Origin: an uncultured Acidocella sp.
Lineage (GTDB): Bacteria > Pseudomonadota > Alphaproteobacteria > Acetobacterales > Acetobacteraceae
DNA length: 27,586 nt
Direction of reading: 5' to 3'
NCBI RefSeq assembly: GCF_946222605.1
Contig: NZ_CAMIIE010000040.1
Coordinates: forward strand, 1 to 27,586
Part shown: positions 7,304 to 15,372 of the stretch, in pieces
Layout: every line of letters starts with the position of its first letter
How positions within the stretch are numbered: the first letter of the stretch is position 1
Made by a program: the position numbers and the translations under genes
The notes under the pieces: generated by a model
What the model was told of the DNA's origin: nothing
What the model saw: only the letters and a program-made list of their open reading frames with translations
Databases searched by the model: none

Positions 7304-8074
7304 ATGGGTTTAAGGAAAGGCGGCGGTATCGCCGCCTTTTTCGCTTTGGCGCTGCTGGGCGCCTGCGCGCCGCAGAACCATGCGCCGCCTTTTGCCAACC
7401 AGCCTTACGAAGCCTTCTCGCGCAGTGCCGCGGTGGCCATCGCGCTGCGCGAATGGCGGCTCTGGGGCGAGCATGTGGATGATGGCAACGTGCCCTATGT
7501 GCAGCGGGCCGGCACCATGCCCGAGCGCGCCCAGGGGTTGTGGCAGCGCGTCGGCGAATATTGGTGGGAGGGGATGAACGCCGGCGAGCCGGATGCGCGC
7601 TGGACCGGCAAGCATGATGCCCAGGGGCGGGTTTTCCCGGTGCAAGTGAATGGCGACTATGCGTGGTCGGCCGCGTTCATTTCTTATGTGATGCGCATTG
7701 CCGGGGCGGGGCCGAAATTTCCCTACGCGCCGGATCACTCCTTTTATATAGATTATGCGGCGCGGCCTTATCGGCCGGGCAAATTGCTGATCGCGGAGAA
7801 CCCGGCAAGCTATGCGCCGCGCCTGGGGGATCTGGTGTGTTTTCCGCGCGGGGCCGCGCGTGACCTGACTTATAATGATCTGCCCACGAAGGAACATTTC
7901 CCCGCCCATTGCAGCATCGTCACCGCTGCCGCGGCGGGGGAGGTGGATGTGATCGGGGGGAATGTGGATGATGCGGTGACGCTGGAGCATCTGCACACGG
8001 ACCCGCAAGGCCGCCTGCAGGGCAACAAGGAAAACTGGTTCGTGGTGCTGCGCGTGCTCTACGCCCAGAATTAA
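7304..8074 (+). CDS. DUF2272 family lipoprotein
   Basis: The 256-residue product has a signal peptide ending in a lipobox (LLGAC, Cys21), so it should be lipid-anchored in the cell envelope. The rest looks like the DUF2272 domain: WSAAFISYVMRIAG, then a H-x-x-YIDYA segment, a GDLVCFPRG segment and HCSIVTA. The order and the paired Cys/His-containing segments recall NlpC/CHAP-like hydrolase folds, but no function has been shown that I know of. The start is ATG 7304, or GTG 7298, which overlaps the mtnA stop; either way translation is probably coupled to mtnA. A strong hairpin pair follows the stop. Confidence 0.85.
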   Translation: MGLRKGGGIAAFFALALLGACAPQNHAPPFANQPYEAFSRSAAVAIALREWRLWGEHVDDGNVPYVQRAGTMPERAQGLWQRVGEYWWEGMNAGEPDARWTGKHDAQGRVFPVQVNGDYAWSAAFISYVMRIAGAGPKFPYAPDHSFYIDYAARPYRPGKLLIAENPASYAPRLGDLVCFPRGAARDLTYNDLPTKEHFPAHCSIVTAAAAGEVDVIGGNVDDAVTLEHLHTDPQGRLQGNKENWFVVLRVLYAQN

Positions 8075-8078
8075 GTGA

Positions 8079-8170
8079 GCAAGAGTTTTTTGGGGCCGCC
8101 TTTTTTCAAAAAAGGGGCGGAAGAGGTGGGGTGTTTTTGAAAAAACACCCCACACCCCCAAAAACTTTTA
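8079..8170. repeat. palindromic intergenic repeat, family A, shorter copy
   Basis: Ends AAGAGTTTTTTGG (8081-8093) and CCAAAAACTTTT (8158-8169) match the ends of the element at 78-217. It fills the gap between two convergent genes and its right end contains the TAA stop of the HlyD-like gene. Inside are a CCGCC/T6/A6/GGCGG hairpin and a stronger one at 8126-8153. Confidence 0.75.
8126..8153. terminator. bidirectional hairpin between convergent genes
   Basis: Perfect 13-bp arms GTGGGGTGTTTTT (8126-8138) and its complement (8141-8153) enclose a 2-nt centre, inside the family A repeat. With the T-rich and A-rich flanks it can act as a terminator for the DUF2272 gene (plus) and the HlyD-like gene (minus). 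Confidence 0.65.
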
Positions 8171-9091
8171 CTGGTTCTTGCTTTTATCCGGCTGCACGCT
8201 GACCGTCGCGGTCAGGCCGGCGACGAGATGGATGCCGGCCGGCACCTTGTCGATGGCGATGCGTACCGGAATACGCGCCGCCAGCCGCACCCAGGTGAAG
8301 GTGGGGTTCACATCCGCCAGCAGCGTCGGCGCGGCGACGCGTTCATTGTCGGTGATGCCGGAGGCGAAGCCCTGCACATGGCCCAGGATCGGCGGGCCGC
8401 CCTGCAGCAGCTCGACGCTGGCCTTGTCGCCGACCTGGATGTGACGCAGCTTGGTTTCCTCGAAATAGCCATCGACATAGAAGCTGTCCGTATCGACGAT
8501 GGCGATCACCGGCTTGCCGGCGGCGACGTAATCGCCAGGTTTCATCGAGAAATTCGTCACCCGCCCGTTCACCGTCGCGCGCACGGTGCTGCGGGTGAGG
8601 TTGAGTTGGGCGACATCGAGATTGGCCTGCGCCGCCGCGGTGGCGGCCTGGGCTTGCGCGTAGGCGGCTTCGGCCGCGCGGGACTGGGTGCTGGCATCGT
8701 CGCGCGAAATCGCGGAGGCGGCGTTGTTGGAGAGGGCGGCGTAGCGCGCGGCGTTCTGCTGGGCGTTCTGCATCGTCGCCTTGGCTTTGTCCTGCGCCGC
8801 CTGGGCCTGGGCGAGGGCGGCTTTGGCCTGCTCCATCGCCAGGTTGAAACGCGACGGGTCGATCTGGAACAAAGGCTCGCCGGTATGCACGAAATCATTA
8901 TCCTGCACGAACACCTGCACCACCGGGCCGGTCACGTCAGGGGCGAGAGAGACGACATCCGCGCGCACGCGGCCATCGCGCGTCCAGGGATCGTCCATAT
9001 AATAGATCCAGAGCTGCCAGCCGACGAGCCCGGCAAGCACCACAACCACCAGGGTGACGAGAAAACGGCTGACGAAATTTGCGGATTTCAT
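8168..9091 (-). CDS. HlyD/AaeA-type efflux periplasmic adaptor
   Basis: This is a membrane fusion protein of 307 residues, which should link an inner-membrane pump to an outer-membrane channel. It has one N-terminal membrane segment (about residues 9-30), then DDPWTRDGRVRADVVSLAP, which is characteristic of AaeA/EmrA-like adaptors. An alanine/glutamine-rich coiled coil (about 85-160) follows, then the second half of the lipoyl-like domain (TVNGRVTN, PGDYV) and a beta-barrel part. Its ATG overlaps the stop of the DUF1656 gene by 4 nt (ATGA). The substrate is unknown; relatives export aromatic acids or drugs. Confidence 0.92.
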   Translation of the reverse strand: MKSANFVSRFLVTLVVVVLAGLVGWQLWIYYMDDPWTRDGRVRADVVSLAPDVTGPVVQVFVQDNDFVHTGEPLFQIDPSRFNLAMEQAKAALAQAQAAQDKAKATMQNAQQNAARYAALSNNAASAISRDDASTQSRAAEAAYAQAQAATAAAQANLDVAQLNLTRSTVRATVNGRVTNFSMKPGDYVAAGKPVIAIVDTDSFYVDGYFEETKLRHIQVGDKASVELLQGGPPILGHVQGFASGITDNERVAAPTLLADVNPTFTWVRLAARIPVRIAIDKVPAGIHLVAGLTATVSVQPDKSKNQ

Positions 9092-9312
9092 GGGGCTCCG
9101 GGGGATGAAAGGAAATGCGAGGTCAACAGCCAGACCAGCCCGGTGAGCAGCACCAGGAGGCAGAGATCGAAGAGCGGGCGATGCCAGACGAAACGGTACA
9201 CGCCCATGGCGGAAAGTCCGCGGCGCAGCGCGACGGAGAGCAGCAGGGCGATGCCGATCCAGATCAGCAGCGGCGGAAACAGCACGCCGTAAATATTGAT
9301 TTCACCGATCAT
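9088..9312 (-). CDS. DUF1656 small membrane protein (AaeX-like)
   Basis: The 74-residue protein has two membrane segments (about residues 8-28 and 46-64) and the typical DUF1656 opening with GEINIYGVLFPPLL. In AaeXAB-type efflux loci such a protein accompanies the HlyD-like adaptor and the FUSC permease; its role is unclear. It overlaps both neighbours by 4 nt (ATGA at each junction), so the three genes are translationally coupled. Confidence 0.92.
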   Translation of the reverse strand: MIGEINIYGVLFPPLLIWIGIALLLSVALRRGLSAMGVYRFVWHRPLFDLCLLVLLTGLVWLLTSHFLSSPGAP

Positions 9313-11324
9313 TCTGCCACCAATGCCTGGCTGTGGGTCTGGAAAATGGGAGGTGCCGCCTCGGGAAACAGCACGCTGCGCAGGCCTGAGAGCACCATCA
9401 GCGCGGCCCGGTGGGCCAAGGCGTCGTGCATCAGCGCCGCCATCGCGCCGTCCAGCGCGTGCATCAGCGCGCCCGGCGCGGGCTGGCGGGCATTGCCCTG
9501 ATAATGCGCCGCGATGCCATCGAAGATCAGTTCGCAGTAACGCCTAGCCTCGGGCGGCAGCCGCCATTGTTCGCGGTGCAGGGCGATGATGTTGAGGCCG
9601 ACGCGCAAATCCACCAGCACGCCGGAGGCGGCGCTGTCGGCGCCGCTGGCCACGGCGGCGAGGCGCGGCATCATCAGCCCCAGCCGGTCCATCATGATGC
9701 CGGTCAGGGCGGCGCGGTCATGCGGGAGGGCAGCCTGCGCGGCGGCGGCGACATCGCGCCAATTGGCGCGCATCAGCCGCTCGGCGCTCCAGGCAGCGCC
9801 GACGGAGCGCACGATGCGGGTGAGGATCAGCGCCGACCCCAGCCCGACGATCAGGCTGAAGGAGCTGTCGGCGAACGGCACGAAGCTGCTGTGATAGCCA
9901 TTGCCCAGCCCGAGCTGGGTGGCGCCGACCGCGCCGATGACCATGCCGGTGCCGAACGTGGCGGGGCGCGAGACCAGCACGCCCGTCATCAGCCCGGCGG
10001 GGAGCAGCACGAGGTAAAGCTCGTCGAACCCCACCACGCGGGGCAGAATGGCGAAGCTGTAGACGAAGATGCCGATGATGACGATGACGGCGTTGCGCAG
10101 CATCTGCGCGATCGCCGGGGCGGGATCGTCCTGGGCGGCGAAGAAGGAGCAGGCGACGGCGACCATGATCGCCGCCCCGGCACCGTAGGCCCAGCTGGTG
10201 GCGATCCAGAGCGCGCAGACCAGCAGCACCGCGCCGGCGGCGGAGGTGGCGGAGAGGAAGGCCAGCTTATGGTCGCGGTTCTGCTTGGTGATGGCGATAT
10301 ATTCGGCATCCAGCGCCGGGCTGGCCGGGGGCGGCGGCGCGCCTTCGGTGACGAAGCGGCGCAATTGCCGGGAATGGCTGGAGATGCGCACCAGCTCCTC
10401 CAGCCGCAGCGCCAGGCTGGCGCGCAGCAGCCCGCCCCAGTCCGGCGTGTCATGGTCCAGCGCCTGGATGTCGCGCAGCAGCGCATCGGCGCCGTCGGCC
10501 TTGCCGCTCTGCACCCATTGATCGGTGGCGGCGAGCACGGTTTTCAGCTTTGGGGTCAGCGCGTCCAGCCGGCGCAGCTCGGCGACGCGCTGGCCGATGG
10601 AGCTGAGGACCGGCATCAGGCTGATCACATACATGCGCAGCCGCGTCACCTGCCGCACCGCCGATTGCATGTTGGAAATGTCGTAGGCAAGCTGGGAGAC
10701 CATCATCGCCGTGTCGGTCGCCTCGAAGGCCAGGCGGCGGCGGGCCTCGCGCGCGGCCTGGGATTCACCGTCGCCCGCCAGCGCGGCGCTGGCCCAGTCC
10801 ACCCCCGGCTTGACCCAGGAGGTGATGCGCCGCGCCAGCACCGGGCCGATCGAGCGCGGCAGGATGATGGTGCCGATGATGGTGGTGCAGACGATGCCCA
10901 GGGTGATCTCCTCGCAGCGGGTCAGCGCCGTCTGGAAGATGTGGCTGGGATCGGTGACCGAGGGAAAGCCGATGATGCCGGCGGTGTAGCCCGAGAGCAT
11001 GAAGGTATAGGCGCGCGGGCTGCGGTCCATCAGCGCGATATAGAGGCACATCGCCACCCACAGCGCCATGGCGATGCAGAGCAGCACCGGCGCGTTGACC
11101 AGATTGGGCACCAGCACCACCGCCGCGGTGCCGCCGATCAGCGTGCCGAAGAAGCGATAGACGGCTTTCGAGCGCATCGCCCCGGCATAGGGGTTGGCGA
11201 CGATGAAGGCGGTGGCCATCGACCAGTACGGGTTGTCCAGCCCCAGCCAGCAGGAGATGAAGAAAGCGAGCATGGCGCCCGTGAAGGTCTTCAGGGCAAA
11301 AAGGAGTTCGTCCGGCTTGGGCAT
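9309..11324 (-). CDS. FUSC/AaeB-like efflux permease
   Basis: From ATG 11324 the product is 671 residues, MPKPDELLFALKTFTGAMLA onward. It has two clusters of membrane helices: one N-terminal (starting LKTFTGAMLAFFISCWLGLD) and one from about residue 345 (HKLAFLSATSAAGAVLLVCA onward), separated by a cytosolic helical region. This is the FUSC/aromatic-acid exporter architecture. The frame is open 58 codons further upstream, but that part has no family resemblance and an AGGGG site precedes ATG 11324. It is the first gene of the operon with DUF1656 and the HlyD-like adaptor. No divergent LysR regulator accompanies it; the sirtuin gene diverges instead. Confidence 0.92.
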   Translation of the reverse strand: MPKPDELLFALKTFTGAMLAFFISCWLGLDNPYWSMATAFIVANPYAGAMRSKAVYRFFGTLIGGTAAVVLVPNLVNAPVLLCIAMALWVAMCLYIALMDRSPRAYTFMLSGYTAGIIGFPSVTDPSHIFQTALTRCEEITLGIVCTTIIGTIILPRSIGPVLARRITSWVKPGVDWASAALAGDGESQAAREARRRLAFEATDTAMMVSQLAYDISNMQSAVRQVTRLRMYVISLMPVLSSIGQRVAELRRLDALTPKLKTVLAATDQWVQSGKADGADALLRDIQALDHDTPDWGGLLRASLALRLEELVRISSHSRQLRRFVTEGAPPPPASPALDAEYIAITKQNRDHKLAFLSATSAAGAVLLVCALWIATSWAYGAGAAIMVAVACSFFAAQDDPAPAIAQMLRNAVIVIIGIFVYSFAILPRVVGFDELYLVLLPAGLMTGVLVSRPATFGTGMVIGAVGATQLGLGNGYHSSFVPFADSSFSLIVGLGSALILTRIVRSVGAAWSAERLMRANWRDVAAAAQAALPHDRAALTGIMMDRLGLMMPRLAAVASGADSAASGVLVDLRVGLNIIALHREQWRLPPEARRYCELIFDGIAAHYQGNARQPAPGALMHALDGAMAALMHDALAHRAALMVLSGLRSVLFPEAAPPIFQTHSQALVAE

Positions 11325-11516
11325 TATCCCCTGCAAACAGGAAAAAACGTCAGGAAGGTAGATGTTCTTTGCAAGGCGGCTCTGCGGCGCCCCGGCTGGC
11401 TGGTTCTGGTTTCGGCACGTTTCGGGGTGTTGTACCGGATGCAAGGCCGGGGCGGAAGCGGTTTGCACAAGGCTGTGGCGCTGATAGCGTGAAAGCACGC
11501 AGACGAGGAGCAGGCG

Positions 11517-12215
11517 GTGAATATCGTGGTGCTGACAGGGGCGGGGATCTCGGCGGATTCAGGCATTGCCACGTTTCGCGCGGCGGACGGGCTGTGGGAA
11601 AATCACCGGATCGAGGATGTGGCCTCGCCGGAGGGGTTTCTGCGGGATCCGGCGCTGGTGCATCGCTTCTATAATCTGCGCCGCGCGCAACTGAACCAGG
11701 TGGCGCCGAATGCCGGGCATCTGGCGCTGGCGGCGCTGGAGCAGGGTTGGCGCGGGCGGGGTGAGTTTCTGCTGGTGACGCAGAATGTGGATGACCTGCA
11801 TGAGCGGGCGGGCAGCCGGAATGTGCTGCATATGCATGGCCAACTGCGCCGGCTGCTCTGCATGGAATGTGGCGCGGCGGGGCCGTGGCTGGATGAGTCC
11901 GGGGTGGAGACGGTATGCGCGTCCTGCGCTGCGGCGGCGATGCGGCCGGATATCGTCTGGTTCGGCGAGATCCCGTATTTCATGGACGAGATTCTTGCGG
12001 CGCTGGCGCAGGCGGATGTGTTCTGCGCGATCGGCACCTCAGGCGTGGTCTATCCTGCGGCCGGGTTCGCGGCCGAGGCGCGGCGCAATAAGCGGGGCTG
12101 CGTGCTGTATGAGATCAACCCGGTGCCGACCGGGGGGCGTTATTTCGACCATGTGATCGAAGCCCCGGCCAGCGAGGGCGTGCCCGAATTCGTGCGCAGG
12201 CTGGGGCTTTTTTAA
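11517..12215 (+). CDS. cobB: NAD-dependent protein deacylase, sirtuin class III (CobB)
   Basis: The enzyme removes acyl groups from protein lysines with NAD. In its 232 residues are GAGISADSG (8-16), TQNVDDLH (88-95), the catalytic histidine H107 in LHMHG, and a zinc ribbon (C115, C118, C134, C137). Y52 and R55 (FYNLRR) form the YxxR pair that in class III sirtuins binds the carboxylate of succinyl or malonyl lysine, so desuccinylase activity is likely besides deacetylation. The start is GTG 11517, with GAGGAG 6 nt upstream. It stands alone, diverging from the efflux operon. Confidence 0.95.
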   Translation: MNIVVLTGAGISADSGIATFRAADGLWENHRIEDVASPEGFLRDPALVHRFYNLRRAQLNQVAPNAGHLALAALEQGWRGRGEFLLVTQNVDDLHERAGSRNVLHMHGQLRRLLCMECGAAGPWLDESGVETVCASCAAAAMRPDIVWFGEIPYFMDEILAALAQADVFCAIGTSGVVYPAAGFAAEARRNKRGCVLYEINPVPTGGRYFDHVIEAPASEGVPEFVRRLGLF

Positions 12216-12230
12216 CGCCCCACCTTCTTA

Positions 12231-12372
12231 GAGGCTGTTTCAAAAGTCGCTATGGTGAGTCGTCAAGTGGTGATTTGCGAGCACCGGAGCGCAGCGTACG
12301 TGAGGTACGTGAGCACCGGCGCGCAGCAAATCGCCGCTTGGCGGCCGCCAGAGTGGCTTTTCAAACAGTCTC
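12231..12372. repeat. MITE-like element, family B, flanked by TTA direct repeats
   Basis: The 142 bp element has imperfect terminal inverted repeats: GAGGCTGTTTCAAAAG at the left and the complement of a closely matching GAGACTGTTTGAAAAG at the right, about 21 of 26 when extended inward. TTA occurs directly outside both ends (12228-12230 and 12373-12375), as expected of a 3-bp target duplication. Inside are a second inverted pair (GGTGATTTGC/GCAAATCGCC) and direct repeats GAGCACCGG followed by GCGCAGC, with GTACGTGAG doubled between. It carries no gene. The right-hand TTA is the stop codon of the minus-strand gene next to it. Confidence 0.65.
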
Positions 12373-13095
12373 TTAACCTGCGCGCCGGCTGGAGAGCCGG
12401 GCCGCCAGCGTGGCGGCGGCGCCGCTCAGCCCGGTTTCATCGGTAAAGAAAGCCAGTTTTTCGCCCGCGGCGAGGCGGCTGCGCAGCGTGGCGGCGAGCG
12501 GGGCGGCGGCATCCGCGCTGCTGGGCAAGGTGAGGATTTCCAGCGCCCCGGGCGCACTGAAAGGATGGCCCTGCGCCGCGATGAGGGCGACGATGCCGGC
12601 CTCACGCAGCAGCGCCAGCCCGTCCTCCGGCTCGGCCTGGCCGAGGGAGAGCACGGCCAGACGCCCCGGCTCCGCCCAGACCAGCTGCGCCCCTTGCGCG
12701 GCGGGGGAGGGGGGCGGGGAGGCGGCCAGCGAATCGAGCGCGGCGCGGATTTCGTTCTGGATGGAGGTGAGGTCCATCCCGGCCAAGCGTGGTGCGGTGC
12801 TGGCCTGGGGGGGCATGGCCGCGCGGGCGGCGTGGCGGCGGAAGACGAAGCCAGTTTCCGGGGCGGGCTGGGCTTCGGGTTCGGGCGCGGGGGGCTCAGC
12901 CGGCGGCACGGGGCGCGGCGTGGCCTCCACCGGCATGGGCGGCGCGGCGCGCAGGAAGGCGTGCAGATCGTCCTGCGGGCCGGTGGCCGGGGCCGTCCGG
13001 CGGCGGCGGCCGGCCAGGAGGTCGATACAGAGTGCCAGTATGCCGAGGCCCAGAACTCCCAGCCCGGCGCTGAGATACAGCGTGTCTTGATCCAA
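12373..13095 (-). CDS. unidentified membrane-anchored protein with proline-rich linker
   Basis: I do not recognise a family. The 240-residue product has one N-terminal membrane segment (about residues 7-27, LYLSAGLGVLGLGILALCI) followed by RRRR. A proline/alanine-rich linker (about 50-80) leads to a C-terminal globular part from about residue 105 with a helix (LTSIQNEIRAALDSLAA) and alternating strands and helices. Orientation is probably N-out, C-in because of the arginines after the helix. The start is TTG 13095, with GGAGG and GGAG upstream at suitable spacing. No partner is obvious: cobB converges on it and hutC lies upstream in the same direction. The stop codon coincides with the target duplication of the adjoining repeat. 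Confidence 0.7.
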   Translation of the reverse strand: MDQDTLYLSAGLGVLGLGILALCIDLLAGRRRRTAPATGPQDDLHAFLRAAPPMPVEATPRPVPPAEPPAPEPEAQPAPETGFVFRRHAARAAMPPQASTAPRLAGMDLTSIQNEIRAALDSLAASPPPSPAAQGAQLVWAEPGRLAVLSLGQAEPEDGLALLREAGIVALIAAQGHPFSAPGALEILTLPSSADAAAPLAATLRSRLAAGEKLAFFTDETGLSGAAATLAARLSSRRAG

Positions 13096-13271
13096 ACGTC
13101 TCCGCCTCCAACGCGGCTCCTTGGAAATTTACGCGCCCGCAAGCGGTTTGAAAAGCTGGACGAAGGGAGCCCAGGGCCGCCTTGGCGCGGCGCGGTACGG
13201 GCGGAAATTTCATAAAGATTTCCGGGGGGCAAAAACCACCCAAGGCGCTAAAACTTTTGTCTTTAAAAAGC

Positions 13272-14009
13272 CTACCCTGGACGGGGATGGAAATCCGCCA
13301 GCTTGTAGCGGCTGCCCAGGCTGTAGCGGTTGCCAGGATGGGTGAGCAGAGAGCGCGTGGCTGGCCCGGCTGGCGTCCAGGTGCGGCGCAGCAGGCAGAG
13401 GCAGGCTTCCTGGGGGCCGAGGCGCAGCAGCGCCTGCAGCCTGGCATCGGCGAGGGTGGCGTGGATGACATGCTCCACCTCGCTCGGCGGGGCGATGGTC
13501 TGCAGATAGCGGTTCGGGGTCTGGCGGGTGAAATCCTGCGCCAGATAATCCGGGGCGAAGCCGGGGGAGACATAGCGCTGCTCCAGCTGCACCGGCATCT
13601 CGGTCTCGAAATGCAGGATCTCGGAATAAAACAGCCTGGCGCGGGGGCGCAGGGCGAATTCAGCGGCGATCTCCGCTGGCGCGGGGCGCGCTTCCAGCGC
13701 CAGCACCTCGGCGCGATGGGCATGGCCGCGCCGGGCGATATCCTCGGCGATGTCATGGATTTCCAGCAGCGGCGAGCGCGGCGCCGGGGCCTGCACGAAG
13801 CTGCCCGCCCCCTGCAGGCGCAGCAGCACCCCTTCGGCGGAGAGCTCGCGCAAGGCGCGATGCACCGTCATCCGCGAGGCGCCGAGGCGCTCCATCAGTT
13901 CGAACTCGGAGGGGATTTTCTCGCCCACCTTCCAGGTGCCGCTGGCGATGCCATCCCGCAGATAGGTTTTGACCTGTTCATAGAGTTTGGCGGGGCGGGC
14001 GGCTGGCAT
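13272..14009 (-). CDS. hutC: histidine utilisation repressor HutC (GntR family)
   Basis: HutC represses hut genes and is released by urocanate in the systems studied. The 245-residue product has a GntR winged helix at about 8-75 (PSEFELMERLGASRMTVHRA) and a UTRA effector domain from about 90, with the LQGAGSFVQ hinge before it. Location next to hutF makes the HutC assignment better than a generic GntR one. ATG 14009 is used here; GTG 14018 overlaps the hutF stop (GTGA) and would add three residues. A much longer open frame upstream only shadows hutF. The presumed operator is the palindrome at 15333-15344. Confidence 0.9.
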   Translation of the reverse strand: MPAARPAKLYEQVKTYLRDGIASGTWKVGEKIPSEFELMERLGASRMTVHRALRELSAEGVLLRLQGAGSFVQAPAPRSPLLEIHDIAEDIARRGHAHRAEVLALEARPAPAEIAAEFALRPRARLFYSEILHFETEMPVQLEQRYVSPGFAPDYLAQDFTRQTPNRYLQTIAPPSEVEHVIHATLADARLQALLRLGPQEACLCLLRRTWTPAGPATRSLLTHPGNRYSLGSRYKLADFHPRPG

Positions 14010-14014
14010 GGCGG

Positions 14015-15307
14015 TCACAGGCGTTTGCGCAAGGTCGCCTCGAACGCGGCGCGGGCGGGCTGCGCGTGGATGTGGCGGCCGGCCTCCACCAGGTGCTTGC
14101 CGCGCACCCAGACATCGCGCAGCGCGGGCAGGCGGGCGGTGAAGATGGTGTGGGCCAGCGCCTCCTCCGGGGCATCGCCGGCGATGGTGACGAAGCTGGC
14201 CGGGGCGCCGATGGCAAGGCCCGCCTGCAGCCCCATCGCCTGCGCCCCGCCGGCCAGCGCGTTCTGGTAGAGGGCGGTGGCGGTGGAGCGGACCGTGTCC
14301 GTGGCCATGACATTGCGCTGGCGCTGCGCCAGACGCTGGGAATATTCGAGCATCTGCAGTTCGCGCGCGGCATCGATGAGGATGTTGGAATCCGAGCCGA
14401 TGCCGAAGGGCCCGGTGAAATGCTGGGCGGGGAAAATACCGTCGCCGAGATTGGCCTCGGTGATCGGGCAGAGACCCGCCACCGCCTGGGTTTTTGCCAT
14501 GGCGGCGGCTTCCTGGGCGGTGATATGGGTGGCGTGGACCAGGCACCAATTCGCCGAAACCGGGGCGTTCTCCAACAGATATTCAACCGGCCGGGCGCCG
14601 GAGAAGGCCAGGCAGGCCTCCAGTTCGGCGGTTTGCTCGGCGATATGGATGTGAAACGGCGCGGCGCCGTTCAGATTATTCAGCGCACTTATTTCCTCGC
14701 GCGTGGCGGCGCGCAGCGAGTGCGGGGCGCAGCCGGTGGCGGCCAGCGCCCGGCAGCGTTCATGCAGATGCGCGTAACTGTCCAGGGAATTGATGAAGCG
14801 GCGCTGGCCGGCACTGGGCGGCTGCCCGCCAAAGCCGGAATGGGCGTAGAAGACCGGCAGCAGCAGCAGATCGATCCCGCTGGCGTCAGCGGCGGCGGCG
14901 ATGCGCGTGGCCATCTCGGCGATGTCGTCATAGGGCGTGCCGTCCGGCGCGTGGTGGAGATAATGAAACTCCGCGACCGCGGTGAAGCCGGCTTCCAGCA
15001 TTTCGGTGAAGGCGAGCGTGGCGATGGCCTGCACATCGTCCGGGTCCAGCGACCAGGCGAGCTTGTACATCAGCTCACGCCAGGTCCAGAAACTGTCGGT
15101 TCCGGCACCGCGATGCTCGGCCCGGCCGGCCATGGCGCGCTGGAAGGAATGGCTGTGCAGGTTGGGCATGCCCGGCAGGGCGATGCCGGTGCCTCCCGTT
15201 ATGCCGGTTTCGATCTGCGTGATCCGCCCAGCCGCGAAGGAGATGGCGACATGCTCGGCCCACCCCTGGGGAAGCAGCGCGTGGCGGAAAATGATGCGAT
15301 CGGACAC
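14015..15307 (-). CDS. hutF: formimidoylglutamate deiminase
   Basis: HutF deiminates N-formimino-L-glutamate to N-formyl-L-glutamate and ammonia, the fourth step of the five-step histidine pathway. It is an amidohydrolase-superfamily enzyme with the metal motif HSHS (51-54) followed by FQRAMAGRAEHRG, then HIHIAEQ, LVHATH and GSDSN. The frame is open to an ATG at 15331, but that codon lies two bases from the operator palindrome and has no ribosome site. GTG 15307 has GGGAG 9 nt upstream and gives a 430-residue protein beginning near the first beta strand (SDRIIFRHALLPQGW). I therefore prefer GTG 15307. It is followed by hutC. Confidence 0.92.
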   Translation of the reverse strand: MSDRIIFRHALLPQGWAEHVAISFAAGRITQIETGITGGTGIALPGMPNLHSHSFQRAMAGRAEHRGAGTDSFWTWRELMYKLAWSLDPDDVQAIATLAFTEMLEAGFTAVAEFHYLHHAPDGTPYDDIAEMATRIAAAADASGIDLLLLPVFYAHSGFGGQPPSAGQRRFINSLDSYAHLHERCRALAATGCAPHSLRAATREEISALNNLNGAAPFHIHIAEQTAELEACLAFSGARPVEYLLENAPVSANWCLVHATHITAQEAAAMAKTQAVAGLCPITEANLGDGIFPAQHFTGPFGIGSDSNILIDAARELQMLEYSQRLAQRQRNVMATDTVRSTATALYQNALAGGAQAMGLQAGLAIGAPASFVTIAGDAPEEALAHTIFTARLPALRDVWVRGKHLVEAGRHIHAQPARAAFEATLRKRL

Positions 15308-15332
15308 TGGACAGCTCTCCCGGACATGCATA

Positions 15333-15344
15333 TTGTATATACAA
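15333..15344. promoter_or_regulatory. probable HutC operator
   Basis: TTGTATATACAA is a perfect 12-bp palindrome in the 65-bp divergent gap between hutF and hutI. HutC-type GntR repressors bind TTGTATRTACAA-like palindromes, as I recall from Pseudomonas. Its place lets one bound dimer control both transcripts. Confidence 0.8.
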
Positions 15345-15372
15345 CTTTTCCCTCAACGCCAAGGTTCAGAAC

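Noticed and set aside
8228..11492. Two long plus-strand frames of 354 and 693 codons
   Set aside because: They are opposite the efflux operon, histidine/arginine/glycine rich, with no domains, whereas the minus frames have membrane helices and known families.
13230..13275. Third copy of the family A repeat (CTAAAACTTTTG near hutC end)
   Set aside because: Only a partial match to one end is seen, no partner end could be found, and A/T runs of this size may be chance.
14010..14549. 180-codon N-terminal extension of hutC
   Set aside because: It overlaps hutF entirely and reads as low-complexity shadow. The GntR helix-turn-helix begins right after ATG 14009.
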